Source of the DNA: Glandiceps talaboti
Lineage: Eukaryota > Hemichordata > Enteropneusta > Spengelidae
DNA: 64,000 nucleotides
Assembly: GCF_964340395.1 (NCBI RefSeq)
Contig: NC_135551.1
Coordinates: 1,486,001 to 1,550,000, forward strand
Direction of reading: 5' to 3'
Below the pieces are notes generated by a model. The model did not search any database and had not been told where the DNA came from. It saw only the letters and a list, made by a program, of their open reading frames with translations. Positions 1 to 14,504 of this stretch are shown piece by piece; within the stretch, counting starts at the first letter, position 1, and each line of letters begins with the position of its first letter. Made by a program: the position numbers and the translations under genes.

Positions 1-819
1 TCTGTGTCAACAGCTGATGTAGCTTTCCCACTCTTAGTGAACGTAGACCCACACACTCATCATAGCAGAAAGTTTTATCGAATAACTATCCCTCTTGAAA
101 ACTGTGTATTCGCTTTATTTCAATTTCATCCATACAGTGACAAGGAGCGGTTTTGTCTTCTTTCAGTGTCTACACAAATGTTGATCGGGAAACCTGCTAA
201 CATTTACGAACTTTAATACCAGCCTTTAAAATAAACAGTGTCTGTTTCGTCTTCTTCTTCAGAAGCTCATTGTCGCCTTCTAAATATCGGCACATACTTA
301 AAAATACAAAGTGGAACTGTCTCAAACACGTTAAAAGTTTCATACTTCAAACAGTAAACTTTACAACAGTGATTACTAGTATTATATGGCGGAAAAAGAC
401 GCATGCACCGAATGTGTAAAATGAGTCTGAATGTCCAAGACGTTCTGATTAGTCAAGACACAAATAATTAGAGAAATTCAACCAATCATGTGTTTGCTAA
501 CATAATTTCATAAAGTAAATGCTGTATGCCACGTCATATGTAGACATGATATCAACACTGACAACAACACATGTAGTGAGCTAGCTCTGTCGCTTGACTT
601 GAACGAGATGTCGAGAGTAAATTACATGTAGGTAACACCAGATCAGATTCATGTAGGTGAAATTGGATATACAATGTATCTTTGAATAAATGTTATTATT
701 TACTCCAAATTCGTATTGGTCATAAGGACCGATAAGTTGTTGTGATTCTGAAAAACTGACGGTCCGAAATGTAATCTGTTGGTCTCGGACCGAAAGAACG
801 GCGTTAATTTCACACACTG
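1..819 (-). mobile_element. hAT-like DNA transposon, copy 1 (cut by window edge)
   Basis: This segment is an inverted homologue of the two ends of the element at 45934-48758. Positions about 174-819 match the reverse complement of 45934-46575, and about 1-170 match the reverse complement of 48010-48180. It ends in CACACACTG, whose reverse complement CAGTGTGTGAAATTAACGCC is a hAT-type terminus (CAGNG). The other terminus and its target duplication lie outside the window. Relative to the second copy, about 1.43 kb is missing at about 170-178. A short open frame at 4-216 is shared by both copies over about 45 codons but resembles no transposase and is probably not coding. Confidence 0.75.
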
Positions 820-1040
820 CATTACTGGGACAAGCCATTAGCCAAGCAAGTGGGCTTGTTATCAAAGAGTACCAATATTTACACATGTGATGATGGGCTC
901 TTACATAACACAAGTAAACAGCTGTAAAACCTCTATTCGGCCGTCTGCATGGACTGCAATTGAGGCAAACCTTATCTCTGTCTTATATCAGTTGTTATCA
1001 ATTTATTAGGCTATTATAAGTAACGCTACAAACAGCTTTA
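820..1040. other. unassigned spacer, probably intronic
   Basis: I see no repeat family or exon here. If the GTPase gene continues past the left edge, this belongs to one of its later introns. Confidence 0.4.
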
Positions 1041-1705
1041 GAGATGCAAACAACTTTTATGACACCCGTTTTCGCCAGGCAAGCCCGCGGGTTTGTTGCA
1101 CTTGGACCGCTAATGGCTTGTGAATGTCATGGGTGGTCATGGTTGCTAGGGTCAATTGTGTCAAAATGTTTTGAACAAAATCTGCACAATGTCACTTCAA
1201 AAAGCATCTCACCAAATTTCAGTCTCATTGACAAAGTACTTTTTGAGATATGTTTTTTGATCAAAATTAACATTTCTAAACTTAATTAGCATATCAATGA
1301 TGAGATCATCATATGCTTAATATTTCTTCATCTATACACCCCCAGATGCATCTCCATTAAATTTCAGTCCAATCTGCTCAGTAGTTTTTGGAATTTAAGA
1401 TTTTTGACCGAAAAGACACATTTTTACCCTAATGTGCATATCACTGATGGAATCATCATGTCACAAATCTTAACCTACACACCCCTAAGAACGTTCCCAA
1501 CAAATATCAGACCAATCTGCACGGTAGTTTTTGAGTTTGAGTTTTTTTACCAAAAAAATGACATTCTTTTACCCAAATCACATACCTGTGATGCGACAAT
1601 TTTGCTTTGAACAATTTCCCAACTAGACATCAATAGTAATGTCCCCACCAAATACCAAGGCAATCAGTCTGGCGGTTTTTGAGTTTAACCATCATTGGCC
1701 TCATG
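1041..1705 (-). mobile_element. Family B repeat, partial, minus strand
   Basis: On the minus strand this reads as the characteristic family B monomers: 'AAAAACTACTGAGCAGATTG', 'TGATATGCA', 'GGTCAAAAA' and 'TTCTTAGGGGTGTGTAG'. The terminal hairpin and 3' end are not seen. It is the only minus-strand family B copy in the window and lies in the minus-strand GTPase gene territory. Confidence 0.75.
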
Positions 1706-2210
1706 GGATTGTTGTTTACCACTAGCCCCTAATTAACATACACGTACATGTAAGGTAAGAGTGAGTGTTATGTAATCAGATTGATATCAAAATACTTAAG
1801 ACTTGCATATTTTAAAAATCAGGCAAGGTATTGAATGGAAAATAAATTTTCTACATCACTCTTGCAAATACATACATTGAAATGTCACACACATAACTGA
1901 AATATGGATTCAAACAATAAAATATTAATAAAAAACTAACATGAATTCTTTTTTATTGACATATCTCAAATAAACAAAATATTTATATTACAAACAAAAT
2001 TCAAAATACCAACATTTAGTTCCTACAAAACTTCTGTATATTGGTTAAATGCTCAAAATCTACAAAAAAATTGGCAGAAAATGTTATTTTTAGTTGTAGA
2101 ATGAAAAAAAAAAAATAATGGCTCACTAATCTGATTATGACACTATAGTCGGTCCCGCACCGGCAATGAAAGGCACAAAAATATCTGAAGTTATCGCCCC
2201 AATAAATTGT
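1706..2210. other. AT-rich spacer
   Basis: Very A/T-rich sequence with poly-A runs. I see no exon, although missing GTPase exons could lie left of the window. Confidence 0.4.
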
Positions 2211-2690
2211 GGGAAACATAGGGCTATGATTGGGGTAAGAGATGAATTTTAACCTATAATTTGTATAATACTGCATTGTGGGAAACATAGGGCTATGATT
2301 GGGGTAAGAGATGAATTTTAACCTATAATTTGTATAATACTGCATTGTGGGAAACACAGGGTATGATTGGGGTAAGAGATGAATTTTAACCTATAATTTG
2401 TATAATACTGCATTGTGGGAAACACAGGGTATGATTGGGGTAAGAGATGAATTTTAACCTATAATTTGTATAATACTGCATTGTGGGAAACACAGGGTAT
2501 GATTGGGGTAAGAGATGAATTTTAACCTATAATTTGTATAATACTGCATTGTGGGAAACACAGGGTATGATTGGGGTAAGAGGTCAATTTTAACCTATAA
2601 TTTGTATAATACAGCATTGTGGGAAACATGGGGTATGATTGGGGTAAGAGGTCAATTTTAACCTTTTGTATAATACTGCATTGTACGAAA
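2211..2690. repeat. 68-69 bp minisatellite, about 7 copies
   Basis: Tandem units begin GGGAAACAYAGGG and include GATTGGGGTAAGAG and TTTGTATAATACTGCATTGT. The first two units have 69 bp and later ones 68 bp after loss of a base. The last unit is degenerate. It lies just downstream of GTPase exon 3 on the transcribed minus strand, so it is intronic. Confidence 0.95.
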
Positions 2691-2724
2691 CAGTATGATT
2701 TAATATGGTATCAGGTAAACTTAC

Positions 2725-2817
2725 CTATACTAACTGTACTAGTTGGTCTGTATCCATAGTCAAACTGATTCTTGGTATATCGTAAAAAGATACTGGTTTT
2801 GCCAACTTTGGCATCAC
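2725..2817 (-). CDS. Ras/Rab-superfamily small GTPase, exon 3 (P-loop and switch I)
   Basis: On the minus strand a 93-nt exon is bounded by acceptor CAACAG and donor GTAAGT, and both boundaries are phase 1. With the last base of exon 2 it reads G-DAKVGKTSIFLRYTKNQF and then DYGYRPTSTVSI. This completes the P-loop GDAKVGKT (GxxxxGKT) that binds the nucleotide phosphates. It also contains helix alpha1 and the switch I region, with the conserved Thr probably in RPT. The frame has no stop, and the residues fit the N-terminal G domain of Rab/Ras proteins. Switch I does not carry the usual Rab TIGVDF block directly after this Thr, so the subfamily is uncertain. Later exons (switch II, NKxD, SAK and the C-terminus) are not visible and should lie left of the window. 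Confidence 0.88.
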   Translation of the reverse strand: MMPKLAKPVSFYDIPRISLTMDTDQLVQLV

Positions 2818-3713
2818 CTGTTGATTAAATTTAAAACAACAAAATGAACAGTTAGATATCAGCAATGACCTATTCTGACATGTCTAAACATTTTAAATGA
2901 TTTTTATATTTATGTTGCACTTTCACCATCAATGTATAGCTGTAGAACACATTGAGAGTACTCATGGTATTTTGTATGACTACTTACAAAGTTCTTAGTG
3001 ACTGTATGTTTACGAGTGGAAAAAGAGAAAAAAGTTAAAGCATGTACAAATACCCCTGTTCTACCAAACTTCTCTTTGTCTACTATTCAGAATCAGACTT
3101 GCTCCTGTCATTCTATGTCACAATCATATTTGCATACTTTCAAAACTGGTAAATTTACTTTATGTACATCTGTTGGTCAGTTTGGCATGAGTCTGATGTG
3201 CACAGATACTTTAATTTGTACTTAATTCAATTGTCAAAATGTCAATGATCGATGACGATTTGTAATATTTGTGGCACTGGCAGCTGAAGGCTTACTTCTG
3301 TCGTGCCAAATCCCAGAATGTGACAAATGTAAATCATAAATGATAAACACTTGAAACAGAAGTCGTCATATTCAGACAAGTTTTACTTACATTTTAAAAA
3401 TAAATTTCATATTACAGTTGGTCAAAATTACTGGACATGGCCATGCCACTGTACAATCTGACTTGACCTTGTGACAGGTGATGAATGAAAGTCATGTGAT
3501 TACATTATTTACATAGCTCTGTTGGATGCCATTGTTGATAGTGATAGACAATAAAGTTACAGTTTTCATAAATTTGATTCAAAATTATTGAAACAAGACT
3601 TAGATACGTTGTGTCTGCTCGTTAGACATGGGACATGCCTACTCTTCAAGATGACGTGACGGAATAAACCATTCAACAATAAAGAATGGGTTGGGTACGG
3701 GGTGTGTGTGTGT

Positions 3714-3731
3714 GGGGGGGGGGGGGGGGTG
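3714..3731. repeat. poly-G tract
   Basis: A GT-rich stretch runs into an almost pure G run beside the family A fragment. Such tracts adjoin several repeats here. Confidence 0.8.
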
Positions 3732-3732
3732 G

Positions 3733-3957
3733 ACCTGTTCAAGCATGTCTGAGTTATGGCTTTGGATAGGGAAAATTGGCAAACAAAATGGCTGCTAGGC
3801 GGCCATATTGGATCATATCATAAAACAAATTGATGTGCATATGTATACCATTGTATGTTGCCCCTGTACTAAGTTTGAAAAAAAATCAGTCCAGGCATCT
3901 CCAAGAAACGGCTCTGGATGGACGGACGGATGGACGGACGGAACCCAATCCATAATC
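3733..3957 (-). mobile_element. Family A (Helentron-like) fragment, minus strand
   Basis: On the minus strand it contains GGATTGGGTTCCGTCCGTCC, CAAACTTAGTACAGGGGCAA, GATCCAATATGGCCGCCTAG and CCATAACTCAGACATGCTTG in family A order. The terminal hairpin and 3' end are missing. It lies in the intron between GTPase exons 2 and 3, in the sense orientation. Confidence 0.85.
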
Positions 3958-4853
3958 TAACAAATACCAATTGTCCTCATTATGTGATAAATATATAATC
4001 CCATGATAAATACATGCATATAATCCCATGAAATCACTGCTACTGTTACATATAGTTTGACATCATAATGCTCTTCATATGATTCCATGGACAGCAAATA
4101 CTCACCTGTGGCTCGTATTTGTATTAGTCTACGGAATCATACTCGGAGCATTACCATATAAAACCAGCATTGATTTCATGGGATTATTTATAATTGTCCA
4201 TACTGACACTCCTGCATCATGGAGTTATGTGTAATAATGGAAGCTTGTATCAGTGTGTACAAGTACAATTCAATATTCTGTATGTATACCATAATTATAA
4301 CGTCAGTCATACTAGTATATGTCACCTTGGTTGCAGCTGCAATAACGCCTTTGATTTGTAATCACTTATTCTTTTTGTTATATTTTTACTTTTCGTTTTT
4401 TAGTGAAGATATCAGTATTAGTCTTTTACAATAATTCAAAAAACAAGAGTGAAAATTGAATACAGTTACTGCAGCTATCTATGGAGCTGATCTACAATTT
4501 CTGTTGGTTATAACACCATCTTGGCTATCTATCTATAATTCATAAACCTCCCTCTGCGAAAAAGTTGTTTTCGCACATGTTACTAGTCTGTAAGATACAG
4601 ACATTCGTACCAGGCTCAGCCAGCACCCATCGGTTAAGAAGTCTGATACTGACAGGGCTGAACAACACGACGTATCTTACACTTACAGTCTAACCTGTTA
4701 CAAGATGTACCTCACTACATCATATGGCTGAATTCGTAAATAAACAATGACAAATTCTCAGTCCCTTTAAATATTACAGGCAACATTGTGATTTGAACCT
4801 CTGATAAAAGTCCTTTCAATTGATGGAGGAAAGTGTTAATCTAGATTACTTAC
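3958..4853. other. intron 2 of the GTPase gene, remainder
   Basis: AT-rich unique sequence. A pair of partly similar stretches carry 'ATAATCCCATG' near 4000-4030. I see no conserved exon on either strand. Confidence 0.5.
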
Positions 4854-4922
4854 CCACAAGAACAATCTTAAATGACGGCACGTCTTCATTCTTCTTATCA
4901 AAAACACCGTCATAATTAACAC
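4854..4922 (-). CDS. Ras/Rab-superfamily small GTPase, exon 2 (beta1 strand)
   Basis: A 69-nt minus-strand exon lies between acceptor TCAACAG and donor GTAAGT, both phase 1. It reads VNYDGVFDKKNEDVPSFKIV then LVG. PSFKIVLVG is the beta1 strand leading into the P-loop of Ras/Rab GTPases, and the G at the exon end is the first P-loop glycine once joined to exon 3. The acidic linker before it is typical of a short N-terminal extension. Phases agree exactly with both neighbouring exons. Confidence 0.87.
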
Positions 4923-5114
4923 CTGTTGATTCGAGAAAGGAAATACACCAGATGTGATGTGACGAAGTCGTTATCTTTGATCGTTGACGCAAAATACACC
5001 TACTGTTTGGGTGATAAACCTTAAAAAGTGGAAGTGTGAACTGTCTGAAGCAACACCAAGTATCGCATCAGCACAAACATCTGACATTGGTGGTCCAAAA
5101 AGAACACAACTTAC

Positions 5115-5142
5115 TGTTTTGGGTGCCGCAACCTGACCCCAT
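5115..5142 (-). CDS. Ras/Rab-superfamily small GTPase, exon 1 with start codon
   Basis: A 28-nt coding exon reads MGSGCGTQN plus one base and ends at donor GTAAGT (phase 1), which joins to exon 2 as AGT. The start has a good context (AAAATGG), and an in-frame TAA lies five codons upstream, so this is the first usable Met. Gly2 with Ser/Cys nearby matches the N-myristoylation consensus MGxxx(S/C) only loosely: position 6 is Gly rather than Ser. Cys5 could be palmitoylated. Most animal Rabs are anchored by C-terminal prenylation instead. The 5' UTR and promoter should lie at higher coordinates. Confidence 0.75.
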
Positions 5143-7157
5143 TTTGAGAAACCATTACCGTTGACCTTTTACCTCGCGGATGAATATAAATGCCTATTGG
5201 TGTGAGTAAACCAAGAAATTATGTGGAAATTCTACTATATTGTGGACATCTTTTTCAGCAAACATGTCTTCTATGATGACAAGTTCAAGTATTTGTGTCC
5301 CTAAAATGCGAGAAATTACTGGTGACGAGTCACCAGTGTGTGTTTATTTGTTACTGGCGGATGGTAACACTGATTATTTTAGGTGTAATTCACCGTAAAC
5401 GCTGCCCGGGCAACAAATCAATCATTAACTGTGACGTCACTAAGATCATGTTTACGTCATTTTATATTCCCATATTCTACCCAGCTGGTCAGACCTCTGC
5501 TTCTATCTTTGTACGTTCTGGTGAACAGTGGGGCATGCAGGGAAATATCTAACGAAATGATAATTCGATTTTAATACGGCGACATGCAAAGGAACAAATA
5601 GTAAAAATCCGCGCCGATTCACCTGAAGTAAACTGTTTACATGTTTGCTGTCGATGTCACAGGCATGGCATGACACTTTTCTTTGAAAGTGGAAAGTTGA
5701 AAAGTTTCCAATAAATGGAATAATAGAAGGTGAGAGTGAACTGTGGCGCTATTGTCCGAATTACTCTCCGTTGCAGCAATAGTCGAGACCTCAACCAGCA
5801 ACGTGTGAACGACTTTCCTTTGCCATTTATAGATCAGTGAAAGCCATAACATTTCCCTTTCTATTAACTACTTGTTTTTCCAGTGAAATGAAATGACGGT
5901 GGTAACACCCATAGCGACCTTCTACCACCTGTACTATCTTCACATCAGACACCTCGTCGGCGACTTTCACACAGACAGACCGAATTTACACAGATTAATG
6001 TACATTAATAATTCTTTTGTTTCTGTGAGTGAAACAAAGGAAGTACGTCTGATCAGCTTGTTGACATGTAGTCAAAGTAGATGCTATATTTTAGTTTATC
6101 TTAGTTGGCTAGAAAGGTCGAGTCTGAACCACATGCAACTCGACCGTACTCTGGGAAGGAGCGTTTGCACGTACCAAATACTATGTTGATCCCACCGTAC
6201 CACACTGACCATGCACCACCTGCAGATGTGGTAAGTTTGTCGTTTCATATATAACACACCCCCTCCCCCCCCCCCGATAAATCTAACATTCGTGTCACCT
6301 TATTTCAAATCTGGATATGTTAGTCTATCCTTGGATGTTACACTTCCATGGCCTACCGATATCGATCAATCTTTAATGGACCCCCCCCCCCCTTTCTCCC
6401 CTTATCTTGTCACATGTTACTGGATATGGAAACAGTGAGTGTCCGGTGAGTGATTCCATAGTTTGACTAAAATGGGTAGTGAAATATACGTTACTACTAT
6501 ACCATGTATACTAGTGTTTTATGTTGGAAATAATTTAGTACACTTTATATCATGGAGGTAGGAAGGCTGTATGTATACTGTGTCATATATTCTGTTGTTC
6601 CATGGTTGAAAGTTTCTGTTGTGTAATGGTAGTTGGCATGGTTTTTTGAATATAGGACTGATTTAGTTTTTGTTTTTAACTGTTGACCAGCTAGCTATAA
6701 ATACATACCATGAAGTTAGAAGATCATCTACAGCTTCTATCTCCATTTATCACACATAGTAAATACCAGTATGGTAAAGTTGAACAGACAATTTTCTCAT
6801 AGGCATATGTCATCAAAAGTATAATTTGTAAGTTCACACCTTGCGCAACCCAGAATAAACCGTTGTCATGTGGTCTGTCAAAGTTTTACAATGTATTGAC
6901 AGATTGCAAGTCGGCGATATCGTTAACTTTCGTTCATTTTATTTACTCACTGCTAAATATGCAACTAGACTTTAGTCATCTATTAACTAAAAACAAACTG
7001 TGAATTCACTTTCGTACTTTGTAACGCGTTTATGATTTATTGCCCGGTGGTTCCACGTACTTCCCCAATATCGTGTTCGTCCGTTCACTTGGCCACAGAC
7101 AGCCTTAAGCGTGTGAGTAAATTCGACAACGTTACGCTCTCTGCATCGAGAAACAAG
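5143..7157. promoter_or_regulatory. putative bidirectional promoter interval between divergent first exons
   Basis: This is the longest stretch in the left part without a recognised transposon copy, and CpG-containing sequence is more frequent than elsewhere. It separates the minus-strand GTPase start from the plus-strand candidate exon. A CRE-like TGACGTCA lies near 5430, and poly-C tracts near 6262-6278 and 6380-6391. A short ATG followed by donor GTAAGT near 6211-6235 could be an alternative exon but is too short to support. Promoter function is inferred only from the head-to-head layout. Confidence 0.35.
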
Positions 7158-7199
7158 ATGGCTAGGCGACGACGCGGTAGAAAGCGAAAGGCAAGGAAG
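7158..7199 (+). CDS. candidate first coding exon, very basic N-terminus
   Basis: ATG in context AAGATGG opens a 14-codon frame, MARRRRGRKRKARK, that ends exactly at AAG|GTAAGG, a near-consensus splice donor. The exon therefore ends in phase 0. The residues form a nuclear-localisation-like basic cluster. I do not recognise the gene. The next plus-strand coding exon I can identify is the PRDM1 exon at 54675, which begins in phase 0 and would join without a frame break. The distance is about 47 kb, and other nearby donors (GTGAGT near 7114, GTAAGT near 7436) could be used instead. The reading frame could also be chance. Confidence 0.35.
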
Positions 7200-10010
<2,811 letters not shown>

Positions 10011-11200
10011 TCCCAGTGTGGAAAGGTGAACATGTTCTGAAGTAAAAGCAGAACAAGACATCTACAAAATCTACAGAAGTCTTTGTACTTCTGGTTCTGT
10101 TGTTTTTATCGAACTATTTTTTATGCTGCACTCTCATTATCTATACACTGACGGTACAGTTGTGTATTTCACTTCAGCTGATAAATATTGGCCGGAAACT
10201 CCTCAAACCTGTACGACAATCGAAACCCATTCTTTGTACAAGGCGATTGGCACAGTCAATGAATATCATGTTACAGTTTGGTTGATTTCCTGAGAAAGTG
10301 GCCAACATTTTCTATGCGATTTAGTGTAAGACATTCCAGTTTAAAACAACATTTCCAGTAACAAGGAAATTTGATTAATATGTACGACGCTGACGTTAGT
10401 AAGACAACGGCAAGTCTCTTGGCTAGCAGTCAGTGCACGACATCAGTTAACTAGGTTTATAGTATCTATGACTTTCACCTCGAGTGTTTCTGACAGGCAC
10501 TTTCCTGGTGTCCATCACGTTACGATAATCAAACTATGGGGTCTATTAATCAACAGGTGGTTGATATGTTCGCAACAAGGTCGTACGGTACGGTGTCATT
10601 AGAACCACGCCTGTTAATCACTCTGCATTACAAGTTTCCTATTGTGTAAAGACATTTATTTCCCGCCATCTTAATGTGTCTCCAAACATTGGTTGAGGTT
10701 ATACCTTTTCTTTTTTTTGAAGACATGAATCTTAATTTCGATCTGATTTAGGACCACAATAAAATCATAATTTAGAATAAACAAAAGTTTACTGGTTGAA
10801 AAGCATAAAAATTTCAATTAACATTTTGACTGATAAACATGTTGACAATAAAAGTGGTTAATGTTTCACAAAGTAGGTAAATTGTTGAATATTATATCTG
10901 CTGCTGCACACACTATAGGTAGACATATTTAGTAGGGGAGTTTCAGTTTGTAAAGCTGCAAGGTAGAAATTGAATGATTGCCAAGAACTGGGCAGTGGCT
11001 TGTGTTGTCCATGAAAGTAAAAGTCTAAGCAATGGAGGGTAATGCACCCGTTCTGTTTTACATACGAATTCCTTGTTGTCTTGATTATATGCCTTCAGTA
11101 TCTGGCCACATTTTACCAGTGAACAATAGAAAGCACTACACAGCTCCTTGTTGATGTGAATTCTTTGTTTGGTGCCAAGACATGGGGTTAAACTACTGGT

Positions 11201-11233
<33 letters not shown>

Positions 11234-11993
11234 ATGTACTACCACACTATGTATGGTTTAAAGTTACAGGTTCTATATGCATGGTTCGTCTACAGGCAGT
11301 GCATCTGATTTGATATTCACCAGGTGTGGAGAAGGTGAAAACCAAATACCAGCCAAGGGGCTTTGATAACACAAAGCATGTCAGTATCACCGACTTCCAT
11401 GCACAAAGCAATGGAGTTCATGACACTTTTGTAATTGTTTGGTTTTTATATAATATCAAACTATCTAGATCAGTTTGTGGGCAGTGGCATATATGATATA
11501 CAAAAGACATACTAGTAGTTGAACATGTAACTTTAAACAAACATAAATACTATATCCACACAAATGGCAGTTGGAAAGTAAACATATTGAGAGCCTTCAT
11601 AGACAAAACAACTTACTACACTTGAAAGAGGTCAGAGTGTGTCGATTATCTCAATGGGTGATACACAACTACTTTCTTAGCAAGGTAAAGGCAAAGATTA
11701 TAGTTTTGTGTCTGGTCAGTGTATTAAAACCCACTGTTGGTATCCATTGGGTCATTGTCTGCCCTACAACACCATTAATACATACTACTACTATTTTGTA
11801 GACCATGGAGTAGACTGGCACCAGTCCCTTGCCACATTTTGTAATGTTTTGAGTTTGACATTCATTTAGAAATGTACTCAATGTTTAAAAAGAATTGCAA
11901 ATGGGCTACAACACCATTGGTGTTTTGTCTAATTTGATGACAGTATTTAAGTTTCAGCTCTATCACCTGTGTTGCCTTGGTTACACTTTGATT
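10011..11993. other. unassigned sequence with an (ACT)n microsatellite
   Basis: Mostly unique AT-rich DNA. An ACT trinucleotide run occupies about 11202-11235. A piece of a family B 3' end (CAACACCATTGGTGTT) lies near 11909. No exon is recognised. Confidence 0.4.
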
Positions 11994-12378
11994 TTAAGCA
12001 CAACTGAACTGTGTGGTGTGTGTGGATGACTTAAACTCAAAAACTGTTGTCTAGTTGGAAACAAGGTAATAATAGGGACAGTTAGGTAAGTGATTATATA
12101 TTCAAAAAATGTATTCAAATATGCCTAGCAACAAGACCACGCCAATAGCAACAGCCAAATGCTGGTCAAAGATAACAACAGGAATGGGTAGGCACATGAA
12201 TAAAGATTCAAAAATGTATGCAAATAATGATTAGCAAACAAAAGAAAGCCCAAAGCGATAGCCAAATGATGATGTTTATTGCAAAAATGAAACATGGGTT
12301 GAGTAGATTCCAAACATTTACGCAAATATGCCAAGGAAAAGGCCACGCCCCTAGCAACAGTAAAATACAGTTGTGCTA
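11994..12378 (+). mobile_element. Family B repeat, short internally deleted copy
   Basis: It begins AAGCACAACTGAACTG and ends ACAGTTGTGCTATAATGATG, so both terminal inverted repeats are kept within about 380 bp. Between them are two or three 'TATGCAAATATGCC...AGCAACAAGACC' monomers. Compared with the 1.1-1.3 kb copies, the 'GGTCAAAAA' monomers are mostly lost. Confidence 0.7.
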
Positions 12379-12719
12379 TAATGATGATATTTTTTCAAGA
12401 CATCATTTTTATTCTTTTCATTTAATTAGGCAACCTATTTAAAATAACAAATTAATAAAAACATAGTTTTTTTGAGTACAATATACATGTTTCCATGGCT
12501 TTTTGAACCACACACTTTGTCAGGTTCTGATAATAATATTTCATATAATTCTAGTTCTTATCAACAAAGTCCTCTGTATGACACATTCAGTTTTACTCCT
12601 CCACTTAAACAAATAACACAGATAGAACACACACAGAGGGAATTAAAACCTTTTCGAGTGTAACCTCTTGGCATGAATTTGTGGAATTTCATAAAAAAGG
12701 TGTATTTGGCACTGGTATT

Positions 12720-13190
12720 TGGAGTGTGCTGTGGTGATCTTGATTGTGCTGTTATGGAGTTGAGTGTGCTGTGGTGATCTTGATTGTGCTGTGATGGAGT
12801 TGAGTGTGCTGTGGTGATCTTGATTGTGCTGTGATGGAGTTGAGTGTGCTGTGGTGATCTCTATCGTGTTGTGATGGTGTTGAGTGTGCTGTGGTGATCT
12901 TGATTGTGCTGTGATGTTGTTGAGTGTGCTCTGGCGATCTTGTTGTGCTGTGATGCAGTTGAGTGTGCTGTGGTGATCTTGATTGTGTTGTGATGGAGTT
13001 GAGTGTGCTGTGGTGATCTTGATTGTGCTGTGATGGAGTTGAGTGTGCTGTGGTGATCTTGATTGTACTGTGATAGAGTTGAGTGTGCTGTGGTGATCTC
13101 TATCGTGTTGTGATGGTTTTGAGTGTGCTGGTCTTGATTGTGCTGTGATGCAGTTGAGTGTGCTGTGCTGACTCTGGTTCTGGTAACTGT
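12720..13190. repeat. about 40 bp minisatellite, roughly 11 copies
   Basis: Units carry GAGTGTGCTGTGGTGATCTT and GATTGTGCTGTGATGGAGTT, with occasional base changes and short deletions. The 167-codon minus-strand frame through it is a repeat artefact. Confidence 0.95.
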
Positions 13191-13410
13191 GATTCTACTG
13201 ACCACTTCAGTGTAGTGTCGTGTTCCTGGGTTGAACTGTGGTGACTGGCTGAATGTGCTGTGATCTAAATCAGTTGTGTCTTGAGAACTTTGATGTAAAT
13301 CTGGTGAATCAAATAAAAAAGTTTGTGAATTCAAAATGTTATGGATTATTTTGATATTTTGCATAATGATGTTAAAAAAGTTTTATTTGGATTATATTTT
13401 CATTGTTTGT

Positions 13411-13755
13411 CATCATTTGATTATACCACTTATGTGAAAATATTGATACCTATATCTGTCATCATTTCATTATACCACTTATGTGAAAATATTGATACCT
13501 ATATCTGTCATCATTTGATTATACCACTTATGTGAAAATATTGATACCTATATCTGTCATCATTTGATTATACCACTTATGTGAAAATATTGATACCTAT
13601 ATCTGTCATCATTTGATTATACCACTTATGTGAAAATATTTATACCTATATCTGTCATCATTTGATTATACCACTTATGTGAAAATATTTATACCTATAT
13701 CTGTCATCATTTGATTATACCTCGTATGTGAAAATATTTATACTTATATCTGGAC
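13411..13755. repeat. 49 bp minisatellite, about 7 copies
   Basis: Units read TTATACCACTTATGTGAAAA followed by TATTGATACCTATATCTGTC and ATCATTTGA. Copies are nearly identical, with later ones having TTTATACC in place of TTGATACC. Confidence 0.95.
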
Positions 13756-14504
13756 ACCATTTCTCCTACCAAAATCAAGTCTGTGTTAATGTTTTGAAGT
13801 CATTGTGAAACAAGACACACATGTAGTCATATGGGAAACTTTCTCATTTCTCTTTTCTTTAGCAGTACCTCATGTCTTCAAGCACAGTCCCCAAGTAAAA
13901 GTTTAGAATAATGACTTCTGAACATTCTCTTAAAAGCCATGCTTCTTACATTTTATGTTTTCTTAATTATTGATTGTGAGCCATAAGGATCAAATAGGAT
14001 AATTTCTTTGTTTTGAGCCAACTTTTTCTATAGCTCTACCAAACAGGTGTTTTTTTACAACAAAGTGTTAACCCTTTTTCTAATCTTACCATTAAAGGCG
14101 AGGGTTTCAATCCCAGATTCCTTCATATATTAGTGTTATCTTATGAGTGGAACACTAAGGATTTTTTCTTTTTATTCAATTTCTGGACTCTGCTTGAAAA
14201 CTGTTTTAAATAAGTTCACAGTCATAACTGAAGCTATGTGTATGTGTAGGGGTAGGTTGTAGGGGTAGGTTGTATGTGTAGGGGTATATTGTATGTGTAG
14301 GGGTAGGTTGTATGCCATGCTTGGGGGTATTTACGTTTATCGTTAGATCATAGATCAAAATGACATGTAATATTGTTTACTATGGTGATGTTTCTGAGTA
14401 ACAAAATAACTACTTTGGTATATTGATTTGCACAAATTTGTGTATGATTGGGATTTTTATGAGATTTCAATACAATTAATGAGACTTTTCTACACAAACA
14501 ATGA
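13756..14504. other. unassigned AT-rich sequence with short GTAGGGGTAGGTT repeats
   Basis: A few direct repeats of GTAGGGGTAGGTTGTATGT occupy about 14245-14315. Otherwise I see nothing recognisable. Confidence 0.4.

Noticed and set aside
4-216. 70-codon frame shared with 48175-47858 minus
   Set aside because: It is conserved only because both are copies of one hAT-like element. Differences include many non-synonymous changes and the frames diverge after about 45 codons.
6208-6236. ATG followed by GTAAGT that could be another first exon
   Set aside because: Only eight codons, with no partner exon or sequence support. A donor match this short can occur by chance.
12861-13364. 167-codon minus-strand frame rich in His, Gln, Ser and Thr
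   Set aside because: It is almost wholly the 40-bp minisatellite read in one frame, with no domain.
14085-14125. Possible tRNA 3' arm (GGGTTTCAATCCCAG)
   Set aside because: No acceptor stem, A-box or anticodon arm can be paired upstream.
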